DNA of 64,000 nt from Hyphomicrobiales bacterium (GTDB taxonomy: Bacteria > Pseudomonadota > Alphaproteobacteria > Rhizobiales > Rhizobiaceae). The stretch's first letter is position 1. Each line of letters begins with the position of its first letter. Positions 48,615 to 58,087 of this stretch are shown piece by piece. Under the pieces are notes generated by a model that worked only from the letters and a program-made list of their open reading frames with translations, ran no database searches and was not told the origin of the DNA. The position numbers and the translations under genes are program-made. The stretch is taken from contig UCEY01000002.1 of NCBI GenBank assembly GCA_900471605.1, positions 186,001 to 250,000 of the forward strand, given 5' to 3'.

Positions 48615-50657
48615 ATGAAAATTCGAGGGAAAATCAACCTCCTCGTCGGTCTGATGAGCCTCGTGGCCTGCTTTATCGGCGGAATGGCGTTGTTCGCCAT
48701 GGCTGAATATCGCCAGATGATGGTTCAATATGAACTGGCCGCCGACCGGGCGCACAAGGGCGAACACCTGAACCGCCTCGTCACTGCCGTCGTTATGGAA
48801 TCCCGCGGCGTCTACATGTCGAAGGATACCAAGGAGGGTGGAAAATTCGGGGATGGCATCCTCGGTTACCTCGACGAGATGGGCAAGCTTCTCAATGACT
48901 GGAACAAGATCGTTCCCGCTGACGAGCGCGCCGCATTCGACAAGCTGCTCGCCCGCTCCAAGGAGTTCACCGGTTTCCGGACCGAGACGGCCCGTCTTGG
49001 CCGGGAGGTGAGCCCGGCCGCTGCCAACGAACAGGGCAACAACGACGCCAACCGCAACAACCGCAAGGCCTACCAGGTGGAGATCGACGCGATCGTCGCC
49101 ACCGACAAGGCCGTTCTCGCGGCCGTGAACGAAGAACTCAACAATTTCACCCAGACGCTTTTCATCCTCGTCTCGGCAGTCACCTTGGCAGGCGTTGCGG
49201 CTGGTGCCGGCTTCGGCCTTTACCTCGGCCGCCGGCAGCTCAGCCATCCGATCACCGACCTGACCAGGGCGATGAAACACATCGCCGACGGCAAGTTCGA
49301 TACGATCGTAAATGGCGCCAACCGCGCCGACGAGATTGGCGACATGGCGGCTGCGATCGAGATTTTCCGCAGGAACGGCATCGAAGTCGCACGCATGAAT
49401 GCGTCCGAAGCGACTATGCGCGGCAAGAGCGACGATCTGCAGGCACGGATGGCCGCCGTTGTCGCAGCCGCGGCCGAGGGGGATTTCACCCGTCGCATCA
49501 ACATGCAGTGGGGTGAGGAGAGCCTCGACCATTTCGCCCGTGACGTGGACATGCTTGTCGAGAGCGTCGATGCCGGGGTGTCGGAAACCCGGCGCGTCGT
49601 GAAAAGCCTCGCCGAGGGCAACCTCACCGACAGCATGCGGGGCACTTTCAAGGGTGCGTTCGCCGAGCTGCAGCACAATGTCAACGGCACGATGGATACG
49701 CTGCGCGGCACGATGCGGAATGTCCGCACCGCGACCGGCTCCATCAACGGCAGCGCCGCCGAGCTGAGCCGCGCGACCAACGATCTGTCCCGCCGCACCG
49801 AACAGCAGGCCGCGGCACTCGAAGAAACCTCCGCCGCGCTCGCCGAAATCACCGCCGTCGTCAAGAGCTCGACGGAACGGGCGCACGAGGCGACCGTCAT
49901 GGTCGGAGAGGCCAAGCAGAGCGCGGTCCAGTCGGGCGAGGTGGTGCGTAGCGCCGTCGATGCCATGGGCCGCATCGAACAAGCCTCCCGCGAGATCGCC
50001 CAGATCACCAACGTCATCGACGAGATCGCCTTCCAGACCAATCTTCTGGCTCTGAACGCCGGTGTCGAGGCAGCCCGCGCAGGCGAAGCCGGAAAGGGTT
50101 TCGCCGTCGTCGCCCAGGAGGTCCGCGAACTCGCCCAGCGCTCGGCAAGTGCCGCAAAGGACATCAAGGGGTTGATCAGCAAGTCCGGCGAGGAAGTCGC
50201 CGGAGGCGTGATGCTGGTCCAGAAGACCGGCGAGGCGCTGTCGGAAATCGAAACCCGCGTGCTGCGCATCAACGACCATATCCATTCGATCGCCGTCGCC
50301 TCGCGCGAACAGTCGACAGGGCTCGGCGAGGTCAGCACCGCGGTCAACCAGATGGACCAGGTCACGCAGCAGAACGCCGCCATGGTCGAGGAGACGTCGG
50401 CAGCGACGCAGACATTGTCCTCCGAGGCCGACAGCCTGTTTGCACTCGTCTCCAATTTCGACATCGGCCAGGACGGCGAACGCGTTGCCCAGCCGGTCAA
50501 AACCGCCCGGCCCGTCGTTACGGCGACGACCGCTCACCGGCCGCGGGTCTCTCCGGTAAAGGCGATGACGGGTGCGCTGTCGCGGGCTTTCGGCGGAGCC
50601 GCCACCGCCGCGGCGACTGCAACGGCCGCCGTTGCCGGAGATTGGGAAGAATTCTGA
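48615..50657 (+). CDS. methyl-accepting chemotaxis protein with four-helix-type sensor
   Basis: A 680-residue chemoreceptor: helix 1 ([23 protein letters not shown]), an alpha-helical periplasmic sensor of about 145 residues, helix 2 ([21 protein letters not shown]), then two consecutive HAMP-like segments (about 205-260 and 280-375). The signalling domain has the conserved tip ([20 protein letters not shown]). It ends GDWEEF, an xWxxF docking tail like that of the receptor at 27.9-30.2 kb, although the sensor domains are unrelated. A terminator follows. The start has GGAAGG upstream. Ligand unknown. Confidence 0.93.
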   Translation: MKIRGKINLLVGLMSLVACFIGGMALFAMAEYRQMMVQYELAADRAHKGEHLNRLVTAVVMESRGVYMSKDTKEGGKFGDGILGYLDEMGKLLNDWNKIVPADERAAFDKLLARSKEFTGFRTETARLGREVSPAAANEQGNNDANRNNRKAYQVEIDAIVATDKAVLAAVNEELNNFTQTLFILVSAVTLAGVAAGAGFGLYLGRRQLSHPITDLTRAMKHIADGKFDTIVNGANRADEIGDMAAAIEIFRRNGIEVARMNASEATMRGKSDDLQARMAAVVAAAAEGDFTRRINMQWGEESLDHFARDVDMLVESVDAGVSETRRVVKSLAEGNLTDSMRGTFKGAFAELQHNVNGTMDTLRGTMRNVRTATGSINGSAAELSRATNDLSRRTEQQAAALEETSAALAEITAVVKSSTERAHEATVMVGEAKQSAVQSGEVVRSAVDAMGRIEQASREIAQITNVIDEIAFQTNLLALNAGVEAARAGEAGKGFAVVAQEVRELAQRSASAAKDIKGLISKSGEEVAGGVMLVQKTGEALSEIETRVLRINDHIHSIAVASREQSTGLGEVSTAVNQMDQVTQQNAAMVEETSAATQTLSSEADSLFALVSNFDIGQDGERVAQPVKTARPVVTATTAHRPRVSPVKAMTGALSRAFGGAATAAATATAAVAGDWEEF

Positions 50658-50684
50658 TCCAATTTCGGATGTCGATCGAATAAG

Positions 50685-50722
50685 GAAGCGGAGGCAGGTA
50701 ACTGTTCTCCGCTTTCTCTTTT
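50685..50722 (+). terminator. intrinsic terminator after chemoreceptor gene
   Basis: An 8 bp stem AAGCGGAG/CTCCGCTT with a 13-base loop is followed by TCTCTTTT. Confidence 0.8.
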
Positions 50723-50830
50723 GCACTGCGGCAAAGGGACTGGTAAAAAAAAGCTGAAGCTATAAAATGGCCGATCATACTTGAGCCTGCTCCCGTCCGA
50801 CGGGCCGGGTATTCGGAAACGGAGGTCCGC

Positions 50831-52327
50831 ATGGACGACGAGGTTCATGCCTCGGGGCGCTCGGGGTCCTCGCCGGAAGGCGCAGGACCGGAAACCATGC
50901 CGCGCCTTTTCCGCGGCCTTTCCGGCAGGCTTCTCTGGCTCACCGTCATCTTCGTGATGATGGCCGAAGTTCTGATCTTCGTCCCCTCCATCGCGACCAT
51001 GCGGATGAACTGGCTGCGCGATCGCCTGGATACCGCCGCCGCAGCCGGCATCGTCATCGACGGGCTGCAGCCCGCCGAGCTTCCCCGCGCGGTCCAGGAC
51101 GATACGCTGCTTGCGACCGGCACCAAGGTGATCGCGCTCCGCAAGGACGGCACGTCTCGCCTGCTGGCGGCCACGGACACTCAGCCCCAGATCGACCACG
51201 TATACGACCTTGCCAATACACCGCTGATCTCCGCAATGTGCGACGCAGTCGACACGCTCGTTTTCGGTGGTGGCCGCGTCATGCGTGTCTATGGTCCGAT
51301 CGGTGACAGCGACATGGTCATCGAACTGGTCATGACCGATGACGCGCTGCGCAAGGACATGCTGAAATATTCCAAGACGATGTTTCTCCTGTCGCTGCTG
51401 ATCTCGCTGATCACCGCGGTGCTGATTTTCCTCGCCATCAATCGCATGATGATCATGCCGATCCGGCGGCTGACCCACAGCATGCAGCTTTTCTCCGAGC
51501 AGCCGGAGGATCCCGGCCGCGTCTTTACGGGCGACCGCTCCCGGGGCGAGCTTGCCGTCGCCGGCCGGCACCTGACCGCCATGCAGGCGCAATTGCAGCG
51601 CACCCTGAAGCAGCAGAAGAACCTTGCTGATCTTGGCCTCGCCGTATCGAAGATCAACCATGACATGCGCAACATCCTGGCTTCGGCGCAATTGATGTCC
51701 GACCGACTCACTGATGTCGATGACCCGATGGTGAGAAGTTTCGCACCGAAACTGCTGCGCACCATCGACCGCGCGGTGGGCTATACCAGCGAAGTCCTGG
51801 CTTACGGCCAGGCCTCCGAGGCAGCGCCCCGTCGCCGGCGCATCCGCTTTGCGGCCCTGGCCCAGGACGTGCGGGACATGCTGGCGATCGATCCGGAAAT
51901 CGGGATCGAGTTTCTGGACCAGATCGCCGGGGATCTCGAAGTGGATTGCGACGGCGAGCAGATTTTCCGCGTCATCCACAATCTCTGCCGGAACGCCGTC
52001 CAGGCACTGGTGAATTTCGATCCGCAGGATGCGTCCATGGTTCGCCGGGTTACGGTCTCCGCGCACCGGGTCGGCAGCGTGGTCAGCATCACCATCGACG
52101 ACACCGGCCCCGGCATGCCGCGAAAGGCCCGGGAGAACCTGTTTTCGGCCTTCCGCGGTTCGGCGCGGTCGGGCGGCACCGGCCTTGGCCTCGTCATTGC
52201 CCGCGAACTTGTCCTGGCCCATGGCGGCACCATTGCGCTTGTGGAAAAACCGGGTCCCGGCACGCAGTTTAGGATCGAAATTCCCGATCGCCCGGTCTCG
52301 CTGGAGGACTACCGGGTTCGGGCCTGA
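50831..52327 (+). CDS. sensor histidine kinase (orphan)
   Basis: A 498-residue membrane kinase: a cytosolic N-tail, helix 1 (LLWLTVIFVMMAEVLIFVPSI), a periplasmic domain of about 120 residues, helix 2 (MFLLSLLISLITAVLIFLAI), then HAMP. An atypical H-box SKINHDMRNILAS has the phospho-acceptor near His277. The N-box HNLCRNAVQAL and G-boxes DDTGPGM and GGTGLGLVIAREL are complete, so it should be active. No response regulator lies nearby, so its partner is unknown. Confidence 0.9.
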   Translation: MDDEVHASGRSGSSPEGAGPETMPRLFRGLSGRLLWLTVIFVMMAEVLIFVPSIATMRMNWLRDRLDTAAAAGIVIDGLQPAELPRAVQDDTLLATGTKVIALRKDGTSRLLAATDTQPQIDHVYDLANTPLISAMCDAVDTLVFGGGRVMRVYGPIGDSDMVIELVMTDDALRKDMLKYSKTMFLLSLLISLITAVLIFLAINRMMIMPIRRLTHSMQLFSEQPEDPGRVFTGDRSRGELAVAGRHLTAMQAQLQRTLKQQKNLADLGLAVSKINHDMRNILASAQLMSDRLTDVDDPMVRSFAPKLLRTIDRAVGYTSEVLAYGQASEAAPRRRRIRFAALAQDVRDMLAIDPEIGIEFLDQIAGDLEVDCDGEQIFRVIHNLCRNAVQALVNFDPQDASMVRRVTVSAHRVGSVVSITIDDTGPGMPRKARENLFSAFRGSARSGGTGLGLVIARELVLAHGGTIALVEKPGPGTQFRIEIPDRPVSLEDYRVRA

Positions 52328-52465
52328 TGCAAATAAATGTTGCTTCTCAACGGTTTGAGCGAGAAGTGACAGCAAAATAACGTTGCCCTCGGTAAAATCG
52401 CTTGCAATCGGAATGCGGACGTTTTAGAGGATCGCCACGCAAGCGGTAACGCACTGCTTGCAGAC

Positions 52466-52542
52466 GCACCCGTAGCTCAGCTGGATAGAGCACCAGACTA
52501 CGAATCTGGGGGTCAGGAGTTCGAATCTCTTCGGGTGCGCCA
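52466..52542 (+). tRNA. tRNA-Arg (anticodon ACG)
   Basis: A complete 77-nt cloverleaf. The acceptor GCACCCG/CGGGTGC ends in discriminator G and an encoded CCA, the D-arm is AGCTCAGCTGGATAGAGC, the anticodon stem-loop is CCAGACTACGAATCTGG with ACG, and the T-loop is GTTCGAATC. A34 is expected to be changed to inosine to read CGN codons. No integrase or attachment repeat is seen beside it. Confidence 0.97.
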
Positions 52543-52607
52543 TTTCCTCCAATTATCTCTGAACACTGTCGAGAGCTGATAGGCTTTAGGCGTTAGTGCG
52601 CGTCCGC

Positions 52608-52820
52608 CTAATTCCCCCGACGCCGCATTGACGATATGAGATACCCCAATGCAAGCGTCATGGCGGCGATCGCGATTCCCGTGCTGATCACGCCCGCTGG
52701 CGTTATTCTGGCGCTGCCTTGCAAGGTAATGTGCTTCCCCACGCGCAGATCAAAAGTGGATTTGATTTCCTCGGGATGTGAGGGGAGTGCGATCGGGGGT
52801 TCTTCCTGAATTACTGCCAT
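52608..52820 (-). CDS. small hypothetical protein with C-terminal membrane helix
   Basis: A 70-residue protein: a polar N-terminus (MAVIQEEPPIALPSHPEEIK), a middle strand-like part and one hydrophobic helix (VISTGIAIAAMTLALGYLIS) ending in the basic cluster MRRRGN, which would stay in the cytosol. The ATG has GGGAG seven bases upstream. No family recognised. It sits alone between tRNA-Arg and a LysR-type gene; it may be strain-specific. Confidence 0.6.
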   Translation of the reverse strand: MAVIQEEPPIALPSHPEEIKSTFDLRVGKHITLQGSARITPAGVISTGIAIAAMTLALGYLISSMRRRGN

Positions 52821-52959
52821 TTTCAAGCTCCCGTGCAATGGGCCGCGGCCGAACATCCATTCTAAAATAGGGTGGATGTCATAATGACAAGCAGTCTCGG
52901 TTTCAGCTCCTCCGGCATGCCAAAAACGGTGCCGGACGACGCGATCGTCAGCGGCGACG

Positions 52960-53889
52960 TCAGGCGACGGAGCTGATCCGGTCGAGCGCCTGGCGCAGCC
53001 TGGGTGCGGCAAAATCCAGGAAGCTGCGCATCTTGAGCGGCATCTGGCCACGCGCGGCGTGGACGAGGTGGATGGGCGGTGGCTCCGGTTCGAAGGAGTC
53101 CAGAACGATCCGAAGCGCGCCGGCCTTGACCGCTTCCTCGACCTGGTAATGGAGCAGCCGAGTTGCCCCGACATTGCGCATCGCGGCGTCTACGGCGGCC
53201 TCGGCCATCGAAACCGAAAGGCGGGATGCGGGGATAACGCCATGGGTCGCGTTCGATCCCGCCGGCAGCATGTCCCGAGCGGACGATGGCATCGGCCCTT
53301 CGAACGTCACCCACGGCATCCGTCGAAGATCTTCCGGTGTCTGCGGTGTGCCGTAAGCTGCAAGCAGGGCGGGGCTGGCGCAGATCACCATCCGCATCGA
53401 TCCGATCCGCGTCGCAACCATCGTGCTGTCCGGCAACGGCCCGATCCGGACGGCCATATCGACATGATCGTCGACGAGGTGAACGTTGCGGTCTGCGAGC
53501 AGCAGGCGGATGTTGATTTCGGGAAACAGCGCCAGGAAGTCGGTGACGATAGGCAGGACGTGCAGCCGCCCGAACATGATCGGCGCGGTGACGACCAGCT
53601 CGCCCTTCGGTGCGCTGAACTCGCCGGCCGCCTCGCGTTCCGCATCCGCGACCTGTTCGAGAATGCGCCGCGCCGCCGCTACATAGGTGATGCCTGCGTC
53701 GGTGAGCGTGAGTTTGCGGGTGGTGCGGATCAGCAGGCGCGTTCCGAGCGATGCCTCCAGCTCCGAAATTTTCCGGCTGAGCGTCGGAACGGGAACCCGA
53801 AGCGAGCGACCCGCGGCAGACAGGCTGCCCTTGTCCACCACCTCCAGCAGCATCGACATGGCCTCGAAACGATCCATCCGCCTTTCCAT
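52960..53889 (-). CDS. LysR-family transcriptional regulator
   Basis: A 309-residue LysR regulator: an N-terminal winged helix (FEAMSMLLEVVDKGSLSAAGRSL, ISELEASLGTRLLIRTTRKLTLTDAG) and a periplasmic-binding-like effector domain from about residue 90 (GELVVTAPIMFGRLHVLPIV). It resembles the CrgA-like subgroup. Divergent from the flavin-oxidase-type gene, with 107 bp between starts, so it probably controls that gene and its own. The ATG at 53889 is followed by a second at 53877. Confidence 0.92.
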   Translation of the reverse strand: MERRMDRFEAMSMLLEVVDKGSLSAAGRSLRVPVPTLSRKISELEASLGTRLLIRTTRKLTLTDAGITYVAAARRILEQVADAEREAAGEFSAPKGELVVTAPIMFGRLHVLPIVTDFLALFPEINIRLLLADRNVHLVDDHVDMAVRIGPLPDSTMVATRIGSMRMVICASPALLAAYGTPQTPEDLRRMPWVTFEGPMPSSARDMLPAGSNATHGVIPASRLSVSMAEAAVDAAMRNVGATRLLHYQVEEAVKAGALRIVLDSFEPEPPPIHLVHAARGQMPLKMRSFLDFAAPRLRQALDRISSVA

Positions 53890-53996
53890 TTTCTGGTAAG
53901 ATGAGTTTCAATCTTACGGTATTCCGCGGATTTGTGAAAAGAGGCATTGTCGCGTCACCCGCCGATAGCGGCTTCCGACCTGAAGGAGGTCCATCA

Positions 53997-54629
53997 ATGT
54001 CCTATGGCTTTCTCGATATCGCTATAACGCCCAGCGTCCGTGCGGCGCAAAAGGCGATGGGCGTCGACCACGTCTGGCAGGATTTCAAGGGCGATCGCGA
54101 GTTCGACCGTCTGACGGAAAACGAAGCGGCATTCATCGCCGACCGCGACAGCTTCTATATGGCGACGGTTTCGGAGACGGGCTGGCCCTATGTGCAGCAC
54201 CGGGGCGGCCCGCGCGGCTTCCTGAAGCTTGTCGACGACCGCACGCTGGCTTTCGCGGATTATCGCGGCAATCGCCAATATATCAGCACCGGCAATGTCG
54301 CAGCGAACGACCGGGTCTGCCTCTTCCTGATGGACTATGCCCGTCGCGCCCGGCTGAAGATCTATGCCCATGTCGAGGAGGTGGCGCTCGACGCGGAGCC
54401 TGATCTGACTATTCTGGTCACCGATCCCAACTACCGGGCCAAGATCGAGCGTATCTTCCGGTTGCGGCTCGAGAGCTTCGACTGGAACTGCCCACAGCAC
54501 ATCACCCCTCGTTTCACCGAGGGAGAAGTGAATGAGGCGGTCCGTCCGCTCAGGGATCGTCTTGCCCAACTCGAATCCGAAAACGCCGAGCTGCGCGTCC
54601 GTCTTGCCACCCGAGGAGACAATCAATGA
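53997..54629 (+). CDS. pyridoxamine 5'-phosphate oxidase-family flavin protein
   Basis: A 210-residue PNPOx-like split-barrel protein (FMN binding expected): [58 protein letters not shown]-terminal coiled segment ([19 protein letters not shown]) is unusual and may drive assembly. The ATG at 53997 follows GAAGGAGGT, a near-perfect ribosome site; the open frame back to 53901 is not used. It overlaps the DUF1348 gene by four bases (ATGA). Substrate unknown. Confidence 0.88.
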   Translation: MSYGFLDIAITPSVRAAQKAMGVDHVWQDFKGDREFDRLTENEAAFIADRDSFYMATVSETGWPYVQHRGGPRGFLKLVDDRTLAFADYRGNRQYISTGNVAANDRVCLFLMDYARRARLKIYAHVEEVALDAEPDLTILVTDPNYRAKIERIFRLRLESFDWNCPQHITPRFTEGEVNEAVRPLRDRLAQLESENAELRVRLATRGDNQ

Positions 54630-55096
54630 GCGATCAACGTCCTCCCCTGCCACCGTTCACGTTGGAAACGGCTGCCGAGAAAGTCCGCCTTGCGGAAGAC
54701 GGCTGGAACAGTCGCGATCCGGCGCGCGTGGCGCTCGCCTATACGGTCGATAGCTTCTGGCGCAACCGGGCCGAATTTGTCGAGGGGCGCGAGGCGATCG
54801 TCGGGTTCCTGACCCGCAAATGGCAGCGCGAGCTGGATTACCGGCTCATCAAGGAGCTCTGGAGCTTCCGGGAAAACCGCATTGCAGTGCGCTTTGCCTA
54901 CGAATGGCACGACGACAGCGGCAACTGGTTCCGGTCCTATGGCAACGAGAATTGGGAGTTTGACGAACACGGCCTGATGCGTCGGCGCCTTGCCTCCATC
55001 AACGACGCTCCTATCCGCGAGACCGACCGACGCTATCATTGGCCACTCGGCCGGCGGCCCGACGATCATCCGGGCCTCAGCGATCTGGGCTTCTGA
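54626..55096 (+). CDS. DUF1348 (NTF2-like) family protein
   Basis: A 156-residue SnoaL/NTF2-like protein of the DUF1348 group: [72 protein letters not shown]. The fold suggests a small enzyme or binding protein, but no activity is known. Translationally coupled to the flavin-type gene before it; a likely stress- or metabolite-responsive pair under the LysR regulator. Confidence 0.88.
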   Translation: MSDQRPPLPPFTLETAAEKVRLAEDGWNSRDPARVALAYTVDSFWRNRAEFVEGREAIVGFLTRKWQRELDYRLIKELWSFRENRIAVRFAYEWHDDSGNWFRSYGNENWEFDEHGLMRRRLASINDAPIRETDRRYHWPLGRRPDDHPGLSDLGF

Positions 55097-55131
55097 CCCT
55101 TACTGGTTTTTAGGCAGATCTTTCGCAGGCC

Positions 55132-55674
55132 ATGGAACTGTCATCCTTCGATATCCTTGCCCCGGGATTGCCGGTCGTCTTTTGCGGCATAAATCCCAGT
55201 GTGCAAGCGGCCTTTACCGGCCATAATTTTGGATCGGCATCCAACCGCTTCTGGCGCGTGCTGCAGCTTTCCGGTTTTACGACGGTCAGGATTCCGGCTG
55301 TCGAAGACCGGCGCCTGCTGGAATTCGGCTGCGGCATCACCGCCGCCGTCACGCGTGCCACCCGCAGCGCTGCCGAACTTCGGCAGCGCGAGTTCCGGAA
55401 ATCCGCAGAAGCGTTCCGCGCGAAGCTCGAGCATTTCCGGCCCGAGACCGTCGCGTTTCTGGGCAAGGCCGCCTATGAGGCGATCGAAGGCGGCAAGGTC
55501 GATTGGGGGCCGCAGCCCTCCCGGTTTTGCGGTGCGAATGTGTGGATCTTGCCGAACCCGAGCGGTCTCAATCGCAGCTTCGGCCTTGCCGATCTTGTCG
55601 AGGCTTATACGGCACTGCGAATTGACCGCTCATTGTCTCTGGCGCGCTGGATCAATCGGAAATCTCCCGAGTGA
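55132..55674 (+). CDS. mug: G/U mismatch-specific DNA glycosylase
   Basis: Removes uracil or thymine opposite guanine. The 180-residue protein has motif 1 FCGINPSVQAAFTGHNF (with the catalytic-type Asn) and motif 2 NPSGLNRSF of the Mug/TDG family. It starts at ATG 55132, 35 bp after DUF1348. Its own promoter is possible; no link with the preceding genes is evident. Confidence 0.92.
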   Translation: MELSSFDILAPGLPVVFCGINPSVQAAFTGHNFGSASNRFWRVLQLSGFTTVRIPAVEDRRLLEFGCGITAAVTRATRSAAELRQREFRKSAEAFRAKLEHFRPETVAFLGKAAYEAIEGGKVDWGPQPSRFCGANVWILPNPSGLNRSFGLADLVEAYTALRIDRSLSLARWINRKSPE

Positions 55675-55746
55675 GAGCCGTTTCTATTGATCCGCGCCGC
55701 AAGCCGTGCCACCTGCTGCCCATGATGTTTTCCGCAAGAAGCGAAA

Positions 55747-57282
55747 ATGGATCGTGAGAGCATGGACGCGGTGCGTTCCGAAGAGTTGAAAAAGTCCGGC
55801 TGGCTGGCTGCGTTTCTTGGCCGCGGTCTTTGGCCAGCGACGCTTTTTCTCGGCGCGTATTTCCTGCTGAGCATCGTCGTCCGCCTCATCCTGCCCAACG
55901 CCCTGACACTGGACGAGGCGGAGCAGGCGCTGTTCTCGCAATATTGGCTTGCCGGTTACGGGCCGCAGCCGCCTTTCTACAATTGGGTCCAGAATGCCTT
56001 TGTCAGCGTCATGGGGATCTCGCTCTTCTCGCTGACCTTGCCGAAATTCCTGATGTTGCTGCTGTGCTACGTGTTTTTCGGCATGGCGGCCCGAGAGCTC
56101 GATGCCCGGCCAGGCTTTGCGGCATTGGTGATGCTGAGCCTGCTCAGCCTGCCGCAGCTCTCCTACATGCCGCAACAGGATCTGACGCACACTGTCGCGG
56201 TTCTGATGGCGACGTCGTTGTTCCTCTACGGCCTCTTGCGGACGCTCACCCGGCCAGATTGGCAAGGCTACGTGGTCCTCGGGCTGGCGATCGGGATCGG
56301 TACGATCTCCAAATACAATTTTGTGCTGCTGCCGGCTTCCGCAATCATTGCAGTGTTCTGCGACAGGCAGTGGCGTGCCCGCCTTTTCGATCCGCGTGTC
56401 CTCCTGACCGCGCTGGTCAGCCTGGCGATCGTCCTCCCGCACGTCCTCTGGCTTCTGGGCAATCTCGATCTCGCGACATCAGGCACGATCAGCAAGATGG
56501 TCGAGTCGAACGCCCCGCATGGCGTGGTTCGCGTTGCCCGCGCCCTCGGCTCGCTGGCGCTCGCCTGCCTGGCGTTCGGCGCGCTGACCGTCATCATCTT
56601 CGCGGTCGCCTTCAAGAAGGACTTCCGGCGATCGCTGAAGGCCGGCGACCGCTGGACGCGTCTCCTGGGACTGATGATGGCAATAGGCTTGCTGGGCGTC
56701 GTATTGGTGATCCTCTTCACCGGCACAACCAAGATCACCGAACGCTGGCTGGATCCTTATCTGCTGCCGCTGCCGCTCTATCTGCTCCTGAAACTGGAAC
56801 GTGCCGGCGTCGATACCATGTCCCACCTCAAGCGCTTCGTCCCCGTTTTTGTCGTCATCATGGGTGTGACGCTGCTTCCGCTGGCGGGAAAGACGTTTAC
56901 CGGCGGGCTTACCGGTGCCTACACCCGTATCAATTATCCTTTCGCATCCGTCGCCGAAACGCTGAAGGCCGAAGGCCGGCCGGCGGTCATCGTCGCGGCT
57001 GGCATGCACCTGGCCGGCAATATGCGGCTGCAGTTCGCCGATGTCCCGGTCATCAATTCCGAACAGCCGGTCGCCGGCTTCCCGGCTCCGGGCGCCATGA
57101 AAGGTCCGGTCCTGGCGATCTGGGCCGATGACAAGGGCGGGGCGGGACCGCCGCCGCCCATCGATCTTTCCTCCATCGACAGGCTCGCTTTGACCGCATC
57201 GCCTGTGAAATCCCTGTCGTTGCCCTATTATTACGGCGACGGCAAAACGCGGCTCAATCTCGGTTATCGCTGGCTTCGTTAA
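55747..57282 (+). CDS. membrane glycosyltransferase (ArnT/PMT-like, GT39-type)
   Basis: A 511-residue protein with about ten to twelve helices. After the first helix, the loop NALTLDEAEQALFSQYWLAGYGPQPPFYNW carries the acidic pair (Asp-Glu) where ArnT/PMT enzymes hold their catalytic site. A C-terminal periplasmic part (about 400-511) is soluble. It probably moves a sugar from a polyprenyl carrier onto an envelope glycan or lipid. Donor and acceptor unknown. It stands alone before the SDR gene. Confidence 0.85.
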   Translation: MDRESMDAVRSEELKKSGWLAAFLGRGLWPATLFLGAYFLLSIVVRLILPNALTLDEAEQALFSQYWLAGYGPQPPFYNWVQNAFVSVMGISLFSLTLPKFLMLLLCYVFFGMAARELDARPGFAALVMLSLLSLPQLSYMPQQDLTHTVAVLMATSLFLYGLLRTLTRPDWQGYVVLGLAIGIGTISKYNFVLLPASAIIAVFCDRQWRARLFDPRVLLTALVSLAIVLPHVLWLLGNLDLATSGTISKMVESNAPHGVVRVARALGSLALACLAFGALTVIIFAVAFKKDFRRSLKAGDRWTRLLGLMMAIGLLGVVLVILFTGTTKITERWLDPYLLPLPLYLLLKLERAGVDTMSHLKRFVPVFVVIMGVTLLPLAGKTFTGGLTGAYTRINYPFASVAETLKAEGRPAVIVAAGMHLAGNMRLQFADVPVINSEQPVAGFPAPGAMKGPVLAIWADDKGGAGPPPPIDLSSIDRLALTASPVKSLSLPYYYGDGKTRLNLGYRWLR

Positions 57283-57365
57283 AGACGATAGGCAAAGCTG
57301 CGGGGCTGATATATCTGTTCGCAAAGCCTGCCCCGCGGGCGAAGAGAGATTGAGAGGAGATTCCG

Positions 57366-58073
57366 ATGGCTGAGACGGAAAAGGTCGCGCTGATCACCGG
57401 CGGTGGTCGCGGCATGGGCGAAGCGATCGCCCGCGAACTGCATGCGCAGGGTTACAAGCTCGCGCTGATGTCACCCTCGGAAAGCTGCGAGAAACTGGCC
57501 GCCGAGCTCGGCGGCGTCGCCTCCCGCGGCGTTGCCGAAAAGGCCGAAAACATCCAGGCGATCTTCGATCTCACCATGAAGACCTATGGCCGCATCGATG
57601 CGGTGGTCAATCTCACGGGCCATCCCCCGAAGGGCGATCTGCTCGACATCACCGATGAGGACTGGACGCTCGGTTCGGACATGATGGTCCTGTCGCTGGT
57701 GCGCATGGCGCGGTTGGTGACGCCCGTCATGTTGAAACAGGGCAAGGGCGCCTTCGTCAACATCACCACGTTCGCCGCCTATGAGCCCTCGCTGGTCTTC
57801 CCGGTCTCCTGCACCTATCGTGCCGCCGCGGGTGCGTTCGCGAAACTTTATTCGGATCGCTACGCGGCCGACAATATCCGCATGAATTGCGTTCTGCCGG
57901 GCTACATCGACAGCCTCGACCACAAGCCGGGGACGGCGGAGAAGGTGCCGATGAAGCGCCTTGGCCAGGTGAAGGAGATCGCCAAGACGACCGCCTTCCT
58001 GCTGTCGGATGGCGCCGGTTACATCACCGGCCAGAACATCCGCGTCGATGGCGGCGTCACCCGTCACGTCTGA
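57366..58073 (+). CDS. short-chain dehydrogenase/reductase-like protein lacking catalytic Lys
   Basis: A 235-residue Rossmann-fold SDR: the cofactor loop ALITGGGRGMGEAIA is intact, NLTG replaces the usual NNAG, and the C-terminal ITGQNIRVDGG is conserved. The active-site tetrad is not: the Y-x-x-x-K motif reads Tyr151-Arg-Ala-Ala-Ala155, with no Lys, and the Ser position is Thr (NITTFAAY). It may bind NAD(P) without classical dehydrogenase activity or use other residues. It lies 14 bp before the proline-racemase homologue and is probably in the same operon. Confidence 0.82.
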   Translation: MAETEKVALITGGGRGMGEAIARELHAQGYKLALMSPSESCEKLAAELGGVASRGVAEKAENIQAIFDLTMKTYGRIDAVVNLTGHPPKGDLLDITDEDWTLGSDMMVLSLVRMARLVTPVMLKQGKGAFVNITTFAAYEPSLVFPVSCTYRAAAGAFAKLYSDRYAADNIRMNCVLPGYIDSLDHKPGTAEKVPMKRLGQVKEIAKTTAFLLSDGAGYITGQNIRVDGGVTRHV

Positions 58074-58087
58074 TCGGAGTATGTAGA

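Noticed and set aside
52543-52607. Integrative element attached to tRNA-Arg
   Set aside because: No integrase, no duplicate of the tRNA end and no phage genes in the following 11 kb.
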